Assembly: GCA_021774015.1 (NCBI GenBank)
Contig: JAJFJO010000015.1
Span: 1-26,247, forward strand
Source: Gammaproteobacteria bacterium
GTDB lineage: Bacteria; Pseudomonadota; Gammaproteobacteria; Coxiellales; Coxiellaceae
Length of the DNA: 26,247 nucleotides
Reading direction: 5' to 3'
The stretch's first letter is position 1. Each line of letters begins with the position of its first letter. The notes beneath the pieces were generated by a model. It saw only the letters and a list, made by a program, of their open reading frames with translations, was not told where the DNA came from and ran no database searches. The translations under genes were made by a program, and so were the position numbers. Shown here piece after piece: positions 13,645 through 22,860 of this stretch.

Positions 13645-15051
13645 TTACTCCCCTTGCCCTTTCTTATAAACCGCACCGTTATTGGTTACAGGCCCGGCAC
13701 GATGTTCATTTACTTGATTAGCAGCGTTTTCTTCATTGTTATTCATTTGTTGTAGGAGCGTTTGCATCGTATTAGACGTCATTTGTTTTCTGACTTGATG
13801 CTCAAACAATAAATTCTCGATATCTTTGTTTAAACGAGCAATGCTTTCATTCACGGCAGTTAACGCAGGCTGTAAGTTCTGCACGACTTGTGCTTGACTA
13901 CCTGCAATGAGCACACGTCGTAACATCAATGATTCATCAATCAAATTTTGTATCGCCACATCTTGTGAAATGCGATTGATATAAAGTGCTTGACCTGATT
14001 TATCTAAATTACGCAGCCCATCAATGACACGTGGCGTAATAGCCAAACCATTAGCACTGATTTGCTCTAAATCAGTCGGGCTCGGCGTGTCATTGCTTGC
14101 AACAATTTGTGCAAGCTTGTCACGAATTGTTTTGACACAGGTTTTGTCAGTATTTGCGATATCAGGACACGATGTTAAGATAGGCACCAGCCCAACGCCA
14201 GCAGTGGTTCCCTGCGCTTGATCACTTTTTTGCGTGGTAATTGTAATATTACCGAGTACTAAGGCTGAGAATTTTCCGGCATCATCCGGTGTTGGCCAGA
14301 ACGTCGTTAGATCGGGGTGATCTGCTTTTGACGGCGTAGAATTATCATCAAGCGGACGACTTGGATCAATCATGATATTGTAACCGGCAATTGCTACATC
14401 AGAAATCACTTTAATCGATACTTGGGAGCCAATAGAGCCCCCCGATGGTCCTTTATGCACCCATTGCACGCCGTATTCTGGGCCTTTTTTCGTGGTGTCG
14501 GTTCTGGCGGTGTTGATATCGACATCTTGGCCTTGGGCAGCCGCCTTCGCGTGGTTCATCCAGCCATTAGAGTCAGAAATACTAAACCAATCTTGATACG
14601 GTGATTTGCCATTTTTAATTTGATCAAGCGACTGTTGGCACGATTTCATTGACACGTTAAAACGATCTTGTGCGCCCGTCATTGCATTTTGAATGAGGTT
14701 ATACAATTTAGGGTCCATTTTTTCGAGTTCATACATCGGCAATGAGCCCACTGCCGTCGTGGCTGAACCAATCACGCTTTTACTCAAGCCCTCAATCGAC
14801 CCACCAATGTTATTAATCGTATTTGAAATAGAAATAGCAGGGTTAAAGCCATTACAGGTGTAACCCAGATTTGAATTAACATTACCACCCACATCAATAC
14901 TGGTGGTAGGTGACACAGGTGGCATGGAGATATCCGAGCCACCATTTAATTGATAGTAATCATAGGATTTTGTTGGCAACAAACTGTCAGCAAATACCGC
15001 GCTACTACTGATCATCAGTGTCAACCCTAATAATATTGTTATACTACGCAT
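13645..15051 (-). CDS. ICE T4SS protein, PFL_4711 family (TIGR03755)
   Basis: This 468-residue exported protein has the signal peptide MRSITILLGLTLMISSSAVF with likely cleavage after the alanine of VFADS. YDYYQLNGGSD is followed by NLGYTCNGFNPAISISNTIN and then AVGSLPMYELEKMDPKLYNL, the pattern of the PFL_4711 family. By order and cysteine placement it corresponds to a TraH-like periplasmic assembly protein of F-type systems. The C-terminal third is helical and probably coiled (around residues 365-440), with Gln- and Asn-rich stretches. AGGAG lies nine bases upstream of the ATG. Its cysteines could be substrates of the DsbA-like protein encoded later in the operon. Confidence 0.85.
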   Translation of the reverse strand: MRSITILLGLTLMISSSAVFADSLLPTKSYDYYQLNGGSDISMPPVSPTTSIDVGGNVNSNLGYTCNGFNPAISISNTINNIGGSIEGLSKSVIGSATTAVGSLPMYELEKMDPKLYNLIQNAMTGAQDRFNVSMKSCQQSLDQIKNGKSPYQDWFSISDSNGWMNHAKAAAQGQDVDINTARTDTTKKGPEYGVQWVHKGPSGGSIGSQVSIKVISDVAIAGYNIMIDPSRPLDDNSTPSKADHPDLTTFWPTPDDAGKFSALVLGNITITTQKSDQAQGTTAGVGLVPILTSCPDIANTDKTCVKTIRDKLAQIVASNDTPSPTDLEQISANGLAITPRVIDGLRNLDKSGQALYINRISQDVAIQNLIDESLMLRRVLIAGSQAQVVQNLQPALTAVNESIARLNKDIENLLFEHQVRKQMTSNTMQTLLQQMNNNEENAANQVNEHRAGPVTNNGAVYKKGQGE

Positions 15052-15063
15052 ACCCTACTTCTC

Positions 15064-16098
15064 CTATCGTTTAACCGTTGGCGGTACATTCACCATGGCC
15101 CATAAAAATTTACCGGAATGTTGTATACAGCCGCGATAATGTCTCCACACTAAAAATACGTAATTACCATTGCCTGCTTTCTCATCCGCTTCACCAAGAT
15201 AATGGCCTGGCGAAATCGCACTTGCATCCTGTCCTAATTGAATATGTCGATCATTCGGGTAAACTTCTTCCCAAATCTCATGCTTATCATTTTGTTCTTC
15301 AATAACATTAGCAACAGCGCAGTTTGTACCGCATGTATCACCCGTGCTTTTAACAATATGTAAGGTATTATTGTTGGTGACGATATCGGCTGCACGAAGT
15401 GCTGCCATGATAGAAGCCTTATAATCATTGGTTGTATTACTCGTCATGCTTCTTGGAAATTCATAACCCCATTTATTAGTAAAACCACTACCAATGTAGT
15501 AATTAAAAAGATTAATATTTTTTGTAAAACGTAATGCCTCAGCCACACCTAAGCGTCCTGTTGTGTCTGTTGCTGAACTGTAATAAGGAAAAAAGCCCGT
15601 TGTATCTAAGCGCAAGCTTAAAAAAGGAAAGTATTTGAGTGGATCAGGATTGCCAACAACATCGACATATTTGGTGATTAAACTATTGGCCTGCTCATGA
15701 CTATCGTTATCTTCGCTGGTTTTACCATTACCTAACGAATAACCTGTAATTGATTTGGAAGCAATATTGCCTGCTGCATAACTTGCTTTATCAAGGGTAA
15801 TTCTTGCTGCATCCCACGGATCATCGCCTGCTTCGTTAAAGCTTGTCACCACCATATCAGGCAGGTATTCATCTAACTCCAATGTGAAGGCAAGATAAGG
15901 AATGCCAAAGGCACCATGATCGAGCCAAACACACGTGCCAATAACACCAAAATGTGAATAATCAAATACGTGACGCGATGAATCCCAAGCAATGCCCAAC
16001 GTGCTAATCGTTCCTGGTGGTTTTGTGGTAGCGCTGGCAATTGTGAATGCAGCAAGTAGCAACACACTTAACCCAATTATTTTAAGTTTATTCCACAT
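15064..16098 (-). CDS. ICE T4SS protein, PFL_4710 family (TraU-like, TIGR03756)
   Basis: I chose the ATG at 16098 (MWNKLKIIGLSVLLLAAFTI), which has GGAG nearby, gives a proper signal peptide and overlaps the preceding stop by 11 bases. The frame extends to 16185, but those residues come before the signal sequence. The mature protein, 344 residues in all, has ISTLGIAWDSSRHVFDYSHF and VIGTCVWLDHGAFGIPYLAF, then YLPDMVVTSFNE. This is the TraU-like pattern of the PFL_4710 family. Further cysteines occur in DTCGTNCAV and near the C-terminus in HYRGCIQHSG. TraU-type proteins are periplasmic and needed for DNA transfer. Confidence 0.85.
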   Translation of the reverse strand: MWNKLKIIGLSVLLLAAFTIASATTKPPGTISTLGIAWDSSRHVFDYSHFGVIGTCVWLDHGAFGIPYLAFTLELDEYLPDMVVTSFNEAGDDPWDAARITLDKASYAAGNIASKSITGYSLGNGKTSEDNDSHEQANSLITKYVDVVGNPDPLKYFPFLSLRLDTTGFFPYYSSATDTTGRLGVAEALRFTKNINLFNYYIGSGFTNKWGYEFPRSMTSNTTNDYKASIMAALRAADIVTNNNTLHIVKSTGDTCGTNCAVANVIEEQNDKHEIWEEVYPNDRHIQLGQDASAISPGHYLGEADEKAGNGNYVFLVWRHYRGCIQHSGKFLWAMVNVPPTVKR

Positions 16099-16507
16099 GA
16101 TCGCGCTCCAGAAAGGCTTGGTATTCTCTAATCCCTGAATCAACGTTTTGTTGTCCATAAATGACGTATCGATGATTAATAACAATGGCAGGCAAGCGGG
16201 TTACACCGAGTTTGGCCGCCTCATATTGGCAAATAACATTGTTAGACAAGGCTTTAAATTGTTTTGAATAACGTTGAGTAATGTTAGTTGCGCTCATTGA
16301 CCTTGTTGCCATTTGTTTTTTTAAATCCTGATTAATCGCTGTTTTAATCTGATCGGCTTTATCCAATAAGCACACTGATGTAGTTTTCGTGTTCTGCACA
16401 GACGGCTGGGTAGTCAAACCAAAATACTGAACCGTCATCGCAAAAGACGATAAAGGTAAAACGATGCAGACTACACAAGCCGCTTTAATCATCAAATGTT
16501 TCATCAT
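16088..16507 (-). CDS. ICE T4SS protein, PFL_4709 family (TIGR03757)
   Basis: This 139-residue exported protein starts with tandem ATGs at 16507/16504, about seven bases after an AGAG SD; the TTG upstream at 16513 is less likely. The signal peptide (MMKHLMIKAACVVCIVLPLS) is followed by a small domain ending in GVTRLPAIVINHRYVIYGQQ. The LPAIV...VIYG pattern is the hallmark of the PFL_4709 family, and its thioredoxin-like C-terminal half recalls TrbC/TraW proteins of F systems. It overlaps the end of the traC-type gene by 23 bases, so translation is coupled. Confidence 0.8.
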   Translation of the reverse strand: MMKHLMIKAACVVCIVLPLSSFAMTVQYFGLTTQPSVQNTKTTSVCLLDKADQIKTAINQDLKKQMATRSMSATNITQRYSKQFKALSNNVICQYEAAKLGVTRLPAIVINHRYVIYGQQNVDSGIREYQAFLERDHVE

Positions 16508-19391
16508 CGACAATCTCTCTTCGGTAGGATTTTAGTTTTTCAGCAATTTTCTCAACCGCTTCTAAATCGGTATAACCAAACTGTTCACATAAGGCCCGGC
16601 GCTCTGCTTTCTCATTTTGCTCAGTCATAGCAAGCGCCAATGCAATTCTTGGTGGAATATTTCGAAATAATCCTTGATAGTTTTCACCTAATAACACGCC
16701 TTCGGCATAGACCTTGGGATACTTCTTCACACTGCTCAATAAATCGCGTTGTTCTTTCGTGAGCGCCCTAAATTTCGGAATAAGATCGATTTCTTTTTCA
16801 GAGAGCGCCAGACATAACCAGTTCTCCATCATGGATAAAAGCTTGCTGGTCTCTAACCCCTCTAAATCCGCAATGTTCTGTGTGGCTGGCATAAGCCAAA
16901 GTCCTAATTTTCGAGAAACTTTTGCCATCAAGGTCGCAAAAGCGGCAATCATTTGGTTTTTAAATAACAGATGCGCCTCATCCATGATAAAAATGGTTGG
17001 ACGGTTGCTGAATTGATTGGCCTCAGCAATGCCTAATACCCGAGAGAGCACGGAAATAGCCACGACATTCAATCCTGACTCTTGGCCCTTATCTTTCAAA
17101 AAGCCAAGATCAATGTGCATGTAATCAAAATCGGTCGCAGGCTTGGCAGGAGAATTAAAAAAGTTAGCTAAATCTCCCGTAATGAATTGGGTCATACTCG
17201 CAGCAAAGTCTTTAAAGCGTGCAGCGTTATCAGCATCTTCTTCTGCCGCCAACAAAAACCCTTCTATAAAGTCCTCTGTTAAGACTTGTTCTTTACCCGC
17301 TTGATAGCAACGCTTAACCGTATCGATAATAGTTTTCGTGACACGCCCCATATCAGCACGCGTGATATTCGCTTCTTCTTGCTCATCACCGCCTGTAATC
17401 ATGCAACGAATGACCAATGCCATTTCGTTCAGCACATCACGATCTTCATCAGCTTTCTTTTCTTTTTCAGTCGCTGCCTGATGTATTGTTTCAATTTCAT
17501 CGATTTGTTGACCCGCGTGTTCTGCCACGATGGTTTTATCAACGCCTGTCTCATCAACCCCAAACTTTAAGCCTGCTGATTTTTGATCTTTAAGATCGGT
17601 GACAATGCGCTCTTTTTCCAATTCAACAGCATCTAATATTTTATAGGCGTCCATAAATGGATTGGTAGGAATGGCCATGTTACGATCAAACTTTAAATAC
17701 TCGACTTTCTTGCCATGTTGTTTTAAATAACGAGTCAACACATCAAAAGACCCACCCGCTTCTAAAATTACGACACGTGCATCAATGATGGCTAATAAAC
17801 ACATAACGATATAGCTAATCGATACTGACTTGCCTGCACCACTGGTACCAAATAACACGACATGGCTGTTGTTTGACTTAAATTGTTCATGGTAAGGATC
17901 AAAAATAACCCCTTCCCCACCACGGTTGTAAAACAAAAACAAAGGATGCAGTTGATCGCCACGAAAACGCCCATAAAAAGGCAAAAGAGCCGCTAAATCT
18001 GTCGCAAACAAATATTGCGACACAAACATTTTATGTTTTTCAAACGTATAATCATAATTGCCCGGTAAAAATCGAATATAGGTGTCGATAGGATAAAGGT
18101 TAAACTTAGTCTCAATGACTCTGAGGCTCGCATTGCGCAGCAACCCTCTGAGCTTACGTTCTTTTTTCGCAAGGTCCTCTTCATTCTCACCACGAAAGAA
18201 GACGGCTTGGGAGGTGCGAATTAATAAATTACCATTGGGAATTTCATCACGCGCAAGTGCGACATCTCGTTTAACACGACCGGGTTCACCGCCCTTACCA
18301 ATCGCACTTTTTTCAATATTGTCTAAATGTTTTTCCAAGGTTTGTTTTGATTCAAATACCATTTGAATCGTATACACACTCCCCGGTGGGAAATGGTCAA
18401 TCAGTGCTGCCCGTTTACCATTAATACTACGCTCCCTTGAAATAACACCAATTTTGGGTGCGTTCTCAAGTTCAGCAAAAACTAATACCCGGTGTTCTAA
18501 TCCATCAAACAACCAGCCCTTTTCATCATCAGTCGCAACCGGCTGCGATTTAAACGCATTTTGCATAATCGACCAGCCAAAGGGTTTTTTTTCAGGATAA
18601 GGAAACAACTCTAATAGCTTATCAACATCACCGTCTGTGATTTCAGGTCTGGGATTAAACCAACGTACATGCCAATCATAAACGTGCTTACCCGTTAATG
18701 TTCGCACCTTCATCCCTTTATCTTTCAACGTATCAATCATATTTTCTGTGACTTCATCTAACTCATTAAAGGTTTCACGTCTATAATCAAAACCTTTAAT
18801 ACGACGCTTATGTCGCCTATAAAGCGCCATGCGTAATCGCCTACTTCGCCCTCGAAAAGGCAAGCCCGACATTGGATCAACAAAGATACCGTTTTCTTTA
18901 CACATCAAATCGAAATGATCGTTCATTACGTCATTTATAAAGTGCTGACTAAAAGCATCATCTTTTAATTCTGGTTTTACATAATCATGAAGTCGTTTTT
19001 TAAGCCCTTTTAGCGTCATATCATCTTGGCAATAAATGGCAACGGTCCAAGGATTGACATCTTCTAGCGGTACAATGTGAGAAAGCAGCGCAGTGAGCTT
19101 TTGATACAGCTCAATAATGGCCTCTCCAGATAAGGTTTCACAAGAAATATCTTGGATTTCTAAAAAACGGATCAGTGAGACACCGTCTTCTAAAAGCCCT
19201 ACATTTTTTTCATCATCCCAATCAACGATAGACATTTCATCCGATAAGGATCGATGTGCCTGATAACCTTTTTCTTTATCTGAATTCTTAATAGCACTTC
19301 TTGTGCTATTATATGAAGGCGCGATTTCTTCAACCGAACCAGTGGCGTTACCTGCATCTCCTTTTAATTTCTTTTTAAGACTTTTCAACAT
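16485..19391 (-). CDS. traC: Conjugative transfer ATPase, TraC/VirB4 type (PFL_4706 family)
   Basis: This 968-residue ATPase would power pilus and channel assembly at the inner membrane. Walker A is VVLFGTSGAGKSVS (about residues 510-523) and Walker B is TIFIMDEAHLL (about 796-806). PATQNIADLEGLETSKLL, typical of VirB4-like C-terminal domains, comes next. The N-terminal domain has RGRSRRLRMALYRRHKRR, a very basic stretch near residue 180. A charged helical insert (about 600-690, with QQIDEIETIHQAATEKEKK) splits the ATPase core, as is usual in the PFL_4706 family. The ATG at 19391 has AGGG six bases upstream, located within the small P-loop gene that overlaps it by 17 bases. Confidence 0.92.
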   Translation of the reverse strand: MLKSLKKKLKGDAGNATGSVEEIAPSYNSTRSAIKNSDKEKGYQAHRSLSDEMSIVDWDDEKNVGLLEDGVSLIRFLEIQDISCETLSGEAIIELYQKLTALLSHIVPLEDVNPWTVAIYCQDDMTLKGLKKRLHDYVKPELKDDAFSQHFINDVMNDHFDLMCKENGIFVDPMSGLPFRGRSRRLRMALYRRHKRRIKGFDYRRETFNELDEVTENMIDTLKDKGMKVRTLTGKHVYDWHVRWFNPRPEITDGDVDKLLELFPYPEKKPFGWSIMQNAFKSQPVATDDEKGWLFDGLEHRVLVFAELENAPKIGVISRERSINGKRAALIDHFPPGSVYTIQMVFESKQTLEKHLDNIEKSAIGKGGEPGRVKRDVALARDEIPNGNLLIRTSQAVFFRGENEEDLAKKERKLRGLLRNASLRVIETKFNLYPIDTYIRFLPGNYDYTFEKHKMFVSQYLFATDLAALLPFYGRFRGDQLHPLFLFYNRGGEGVIFDPYHEQFKSNNSHVVLFGTSGAGKSVSISYIVMCLLAIIDARVVILEAGGSFDVLTRYLKQHGKKVEYLKFDRNMAIPTNPFMDAYKILDAVELEKERIVTDLKDQKSAGLKFGVDETGVDKTIVAEHAGQQIDEIETIHQAATEKEKKADEDRDVLNEMALVIRCMITGGDEQEEANITRADMGRVTKTIIDTVKRCYQAGKEQVLTEDFIEGFLLAAEEDADNAARFKDFAASMTQFITGDLANFFNSPAKPATDFDYMHIDLGFLKDKGQESGLNVVAISVLSRVLGIAEANQFSNRPTIFIMDEAHLLFKNQMIAAFATLMAKVSRKLGLWLMPATQNIADLEGLETSKLLSMMENWLCLALSEKEIDLIPKFRALTKEQRDLLSSVKKYPKVYAEGVLLGENYQGLFRNIPPRIALALAMTEQNEKAERRALCEQFGYTDLEAVEKIAEKLKSYRREIVDDETFDD

Positions 19392-19566
19392 AATGATCCC
19401 TGATCGCTGCCATTAAATTGGTTTTACCAACGCGTGTTGTTCCCATTAGAAACTTCGCATCCGGTGTTATCATTCGGCCGTGATACGCAACATGTGTGAC
19501 ATCACTATCTGCATTACTAGTTTCTGTTTGCGTTGTTAACAACCTGCTTTTTCCGTTCTTTGTCAT
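19375..19566 (-). CDS. 63-residue P-loop microprotein
   Basis: A short gene starts at 19566 (MTKNGKSRLLTTQTETSNAD) one base after the lipoprotein stop, with GAGGA upstream, and ends 17 bases inside the traC-type gene. It carries FLMGTTRVGKTNLMAAI, a complete Walker A. GTTRVGKT is identical to the P-loop octapeptide of TraD in this window but uses different codons. It has no Walker B and ends 14 residues after the P-loop. The frame is open further upstream to 19722, but that part is antisense-like overlap with the lipoprotein gene. It may be a TraD-derived remnant, a regulator of ATPase assembly or only a coupling peptide. I know no family for it. Confidence 0.55.
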   Translation of the reverse strand: MTKNGKSRLLTTQTETSNADSDVTHVAYHGRMITPDAKFLMGTTRVGKTNLMAAIRDHYVEKS

Positions 19567-19567
19567 C

Positions 19568-20008
19568 TCAATATTCCTCACCTGGCATGGCATAATGATT
19601 TTTTTCATACAAGAAAAATGTCGTGGTATACCCCGGTACTGGCACGTTAGTACCACTGTAATGTGACATATGCGGGAAGATATAGGCCGCAATGTTTGGG
19701 TTGGGTAATACCTTAAATTCACTGTTCATTTGATTCTGTGCCACATCGGTATATTGATCATTGATCGGCATAATTGGCTTTGACACGCGACGGTAACTGG
19801 GTGGATCAACTCGATTGCTTGATGACGTCTCATTGCCAACCGCTTGCGTATTGCTGGGCACGGCTAATCCTGTCTGCACACGATAAATTTGTGCCATCGT
19901 CATATCACCGTGTGGCAACATATTTTTACCTGGTGTCGTACAACCACTTAACAGCACAATGCTAGTCAAGCTGATGAGTAGCGAACTGGTTTTGATTATT
20001 TTGTTCAT
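19568..20008 (-). CDS. T4SS outer-membrane lipoprotein (TIGR03751 family, TraV-like)
   Basis: This 146-residue lipoprotein has a signal peptide ending in the lipobox LLSGC (Cys about residue 22), so it should be lipid-anchored. LPHGDMTMAQIYRVQTG after the Cys matches the conserved start of the TIGR03751 ICE lipoproteins, which are thought to be outer-membrane core components similar to TraV/VirB7. The rest is Pro/Asn/Ser-rich. It overlaps the TraB-like gene by 47 bases. GGGAG lies 11 bases upstream of the ATG, slightly far. The P-loop microprotein gene begins immediately after its stop. Confidence 0.82.
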   Translation of the reverse strand: MNKIIKTSSLLISLTSIVLLSGCTTPGKNMLPHGDMTMAQIYRVQTGLAVPSNTQAVGNETSSSNRVDPPSYRRVSKPIMPINDQYTDVAQNQMNSEFKVLPNPNIAAYIFPHMSHYSGTNVPVPGYTTTFFLYEKNHYAMPGEEY

Positions 20009-21308
20009 AGTCTATTTTTCTCCCATGACGTTTTTTATCAATTGGAATCGTTTTCGTGATATTGACGACAACATGTGTCATTTGCTGTTTAAAGGATGAA
20101 GGGATATATACTACATCAAACACGCCATTGATTCGGCTGGTATACCAATCCAATGCTTTATCCGCACCCGTTCCCACCATTTTGCCACCCATGTATTTGA
20201 AGGCATTGCCGGTCACTTGGCTAATAGATTGATACGGACTCGATGAGGTGGTGGTTTGTGTCTGTGCAAAAGCATTGGCACCACCTGCCAATCCACCCAT
20301 TGCAGCAATACTTGCTAACACTCTCGGCGCATCGGTAATGTATTTGCCAGGCAGACAAGGATTCCCATAGGGCGTTGAAATGTAGCCTAACGCATCTTGT
20401 GGGTTCAGACTGGTGCCCTTCTGATTACTCCCCACCACCGTAAAACTGCCATCGCGCCAGGTAAATAACATTTTGGTGATGTAACCGCGCGCACAGCTCA
20501 TTGCCATATTGCCAACAGAGTACCCCTCAAAGACAATACCGCTTAAATCAGGTGGTAACGTGATCCCATTGGAAGCTAGCAGCGCTTTGCGTCCTACAAT
20601 CGCCTTAAATTTAAAAGCGGGTTGCAATAACGTATTGTTCACCGGCACCTCGCCCAATATGTCACTTTGTAAAACCACATCGGCTAAGGTTGAATTCGCA
20701 GGGATAGTAAAATACGGGATATCATTTTTATGATTGCCAGGACTTATCGCGCCGTTAATTCCATTGACTTGATTTAGCCGGGCAGTTTTTAAGATAGGTC
20801 GATAACCAACAGATGTTTTGCCATCCTTATCTTCAAGCGGCAGGGACATATCATTAACAACCGTGATCATATGGTTTTTTGATGGGTGAGTGCCTTGTTT
20901 TCCATTTAACGGGTAATCACCTTTTCCTGTGTTTGATTGACCCGTGTTTTTTAAAATGCCAATACGGTTGCTTAAATCGTGCAACTTGGATTGTTGGGAT
21001 GTAATCAATGCTTGCATTTTTTGTTGCGCGGCATAGAGCTTACTGTTCCCAGTTTGCTGCATCCGATCTTTTAGATAAGCATTTTCTTGGATCACTTTTT
21101 TGTTTTGCTCGGTTAATTGATTCATTTTGGCGGTTAGGTATCGCAACTCTTCGTTATTCGTCGCATGCACCACTGCCGATGCACCCTTATTATTAGCCGT
21201 TTGTTTCTCTTGCGCTGAACTCCCAGAGTGCCCTGCAAACCAGACAACCACGAAAAAGCCTACAGCGCCTAAACCCACCCATTTTGCCAATGTCATTTTT
21301 TTTCGCAT
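19962..21308 (-). CDS. T4SS core protein, PFL_4705 family (TraB/VirB10-like)
   Basis: I chose the ATG at 21308 (MRKKMTLAKWVGLGAVGFFV), which has AGGAG six bases upstream. The frame extends to 21329 with a poorer context. The 448-residue product has one N-terminal membrane helix (about residues 10-25), then a Gln/Asn/Lys-rich coiled coil (about 45-120, YLTAKMNQLTEQNKKVIQEN). A C-terminal beta-rich domain contains YFTIPANSTLADVVLQSDIL and GNPCLPGKYITDAPRVLASI, the PFL_4705 family pattern. It would span the periplasm and link the inner and outer membrane parts of the channel. It starts one base after the TraK-like stop. Confidence 0.88.
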   Translation of the reverse strand: MRKKMTLAKWVGLGAVGFFVVVWFAGHSGSSAQEKQTANNKGASAVVHATNNEELRYLTAKMNQLTEQNKKVIQENAYLKDRMQQTGNSKLYAAQQKMQALITSQQSKLHDLSNRIGILKNTGQSNTGKGDYPLNGKQGTHPSKNHMITVVNDMSLPLEDKDGKTSVGYRPILKTARLNQVNGINGAISPGNHKNDIPYFTIPANSTLADVVLQSDILGEVPVNNTLLQPAFKFKAIVGRKALLASNGITLPPDLSGIVFEGYSVGNMAMSCARGYITKMLFTWRDGSFTVVGSNQKGTSLNPQDALGYISTPYGNPCLPGKYITDAPRVLASIAAMGGLAGGANAFAQTQTTTSSSPYQSISQVTGNAFKYMGGKMVGTGADKALDWYTSRINGVFDVVYIPSSFKQQMTHVVVNITKTIPIDKKRHGRKIDYEQNNQNQFATHQLD

Positions 21309-21309
21309 G

Positions 21310-22203
21310 TTATGCTCCTGATCGAACAAATGGATTTAGGGCGCTTAAACTCTCGCCAAATGGCCTACTTGAGACGACAAATAGCAGAGTAAAATCACGC
21401 TTTGAGCCACGGGGCGTTAACGTATTAAACGGCACAACCGGTACCGTGAGTGTCTTCATCGCGTCAAATCGATAAAAGCCTGCGGCTTGCCAATGGCCGA
21501 TCAGCTTTCTAGGATCAAGTTGAATCATTTGGTCTGTTGTGTTTTTTAACTGCACTGCCGTCACATAAAGATCCCCTGCCCGCCATGAGATCAGTGGAAA
21601 CCCCTCTACGGCATCACCGTAATAAATATTGATCGCTTTGTGGGTATACATGGGTGTTCGTGAGATGTTGTTCGGCTGACTCGCAAGACGTTTTACGCCG
21701 AACTGTTGCACAGCAAATCGAAGCAAGCTCACATCATTAATGGTGACCGTTGGTTTTTGTTGATTTTTACCTGCGTTATAGGCCGATGGACTAATCGATG
21801 GGATCACGACATCAAGCGGATGATTATCTTCTACATTAGCCGATGATGATAAATAAACTAACACCACCTCACCGGATGCCATTAATTTAATTTGTAATAA
21901 AATCGGCTTGAAGACTTTGTGCGCAGTCACGTAAAGCGTGCCTGCATTGTTATAGATGGTCACTTTATCCGTTGTGAGATCAGGATTGTTATTATCGACT
22001 TGTACACGGTTTGGGAACGACAGCATCCGTTGGTGATTCAATGGCACTACAAAATTAATGGGCGTTTTCACCCAAACAATATGCTCATCATTCGATGTAG
22101 CATTGGCAACAATGCTATTTTGTGCAAACCCCATAACAGGTAATAATGCAAATAGCAGAAACAATGTGGTCGTTATTTTTTTAATCAATAGTTTTTTCAT
22201 CAT
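21310..22203 (-). CDS. T4SS core protein, PFL_4704 family (TraK/VirB9-like)
   Basis: This 297-residue exported protein has a signal peptide (KKITTTLFLLFALLPVMGFA). IVWVKTPINFVVPLNHQRML follows, then NNAGTLYVTAHKVFKPILLQ, VYLSSSANVEDNHPLDVVIP and a C-terminal GDLYVTAVQLKNTTDQMIQL domain. This beta-rich layout matches the PFL_4704 family, the counterpart of TraK in the outer-membrane core complex. Tandem ATGs at 22203/22200 follow GTAGGGG; the second is better spaced. It lies between the TraE-like and TraB-like genes, as in F and other GI-type systems. Confidence 0.85.
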   Translation of the reverse strand: MMKKLLIKKITTTLFLLFALLPVMGFAQNSIVANATSNDEHIVWVKTPINFVVPLNHQRMLSFPNRVQVDNNNPDLTTDKVTIYNNAGTLYVTAHKVFKPILLQIKLMASGEVVLVYLSSSANVEDNHPLDVVIPSISPSAYNAGKNQQKPTVTINDVSLLRFAVQQFGVKRLASQPNNISRTPMYTHKAINIYYGDAVEGFPLISWRAGDLYVTAVQLKNTTDQMIQLDPRKLIGHWQAAGFYRFDAMKTLTVPVVPFNTLTPRGSKRDFTLLFVVSSRPFGESLSALNPFVRSGA

Positions 22204-22209
22204 TAGCCC

Positions 22210-22860
22210 CTACACAAATGTCTTCAATCGTTTCTTAGAAACCAAGCCATCTAATGCCAGACCCCACGGGTTGTATTGAATACTTTCCGCCGTTCTGATG
22301 ACTCTGACTTTATATTCATACAAAGCATCCATCAGGACTGCATTGTCTTTATAACGCGTCACTCGCAAACGTAAATCAACCACCCAACTGTTATCCCCTG
22401 TGCGTTTAACCTGCGTTCCACTGACATAGCCCATGCCATTGTATGGCGCGATGGTTTGTACAGAATCGAGTAAGTTTCCTGTTTCAAAACTGTTTTCATA
22501 ATCATTATTCAAATAACTGCGATAGTTAGGTGTAATGTAGTAACGGTAATCAATGATGTTTTTCTTATAGTCTTTTTGAGCGTTATCAGACCATGTATTG
22601 ATTGCCACAAACATTTGATAAGAAAAACCATAAACGAAGGCATTGGAAACGCTATTGGTTTTGTAGTAACCGCCTTGTAAAACCTGGGCAGGCGTTAAGT
22701 AGATACGCTGATTTTTTAATTGGTCTTTGATGCCATTGACGCTACTCCAAAGCAGAAAAATAATGACACATAGAATGCCGATAAAGGCCCAGAGCATTTT
22801 TGCTTTTTGTTTTTGGAAATCCATGATTTTCCAAGTATCAAAATGTTTTTTTATCATCAT
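22210..22860 (-). CDS. T4SS inner-membrane protein, PFL_4703 family (TraE/VirB5-8-position)
   Basis: This 216-residue protein has one N-terminal membrane helix (about residues 23-41, MLWAFIGILCVIIFLLWSSV) and a periplasmic domain with ITPNYRSYLNNDYEN and NPWGLALDGLVSKKRL near its end, matching the PFL_4703 family (TraE-like). Such proteins link the inner-membrane platform to the core complex. The start overlaps the preceding stop as ATGA; GAGG lies four bases before the first ATG and seven before the second, so either of the tandem ATGs may be used. Confidence 0.85.
   Translation of the reverse strand: MMIKKHFDTWKIMDFQKQKAKMLWAFIGILCVIIFLLWSSVNGIKDQLKNQRIYLTPAQVLQGGYYKTNSVSNAFVYGFSYQMFVAINTWSDNAQKDYKKNIIDYRYYITPNYRSYLNNDYENSFETGNLLDSVQTIAPYNGMGYVSGTQVKRTGDNSWVVDLRLRVTRYKDNAVLMDALYEYKVRVIRTAESIQYNPWGLALDGLVSKKRLKTFV

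Noticed and set aside
19567..19722. Upstream extension of the P-loop microprotein
   Set aside because: It lies entirely over the lipoprotein gene in another frame; the ATG at 19566 has an SD and fits the stop of that gene.
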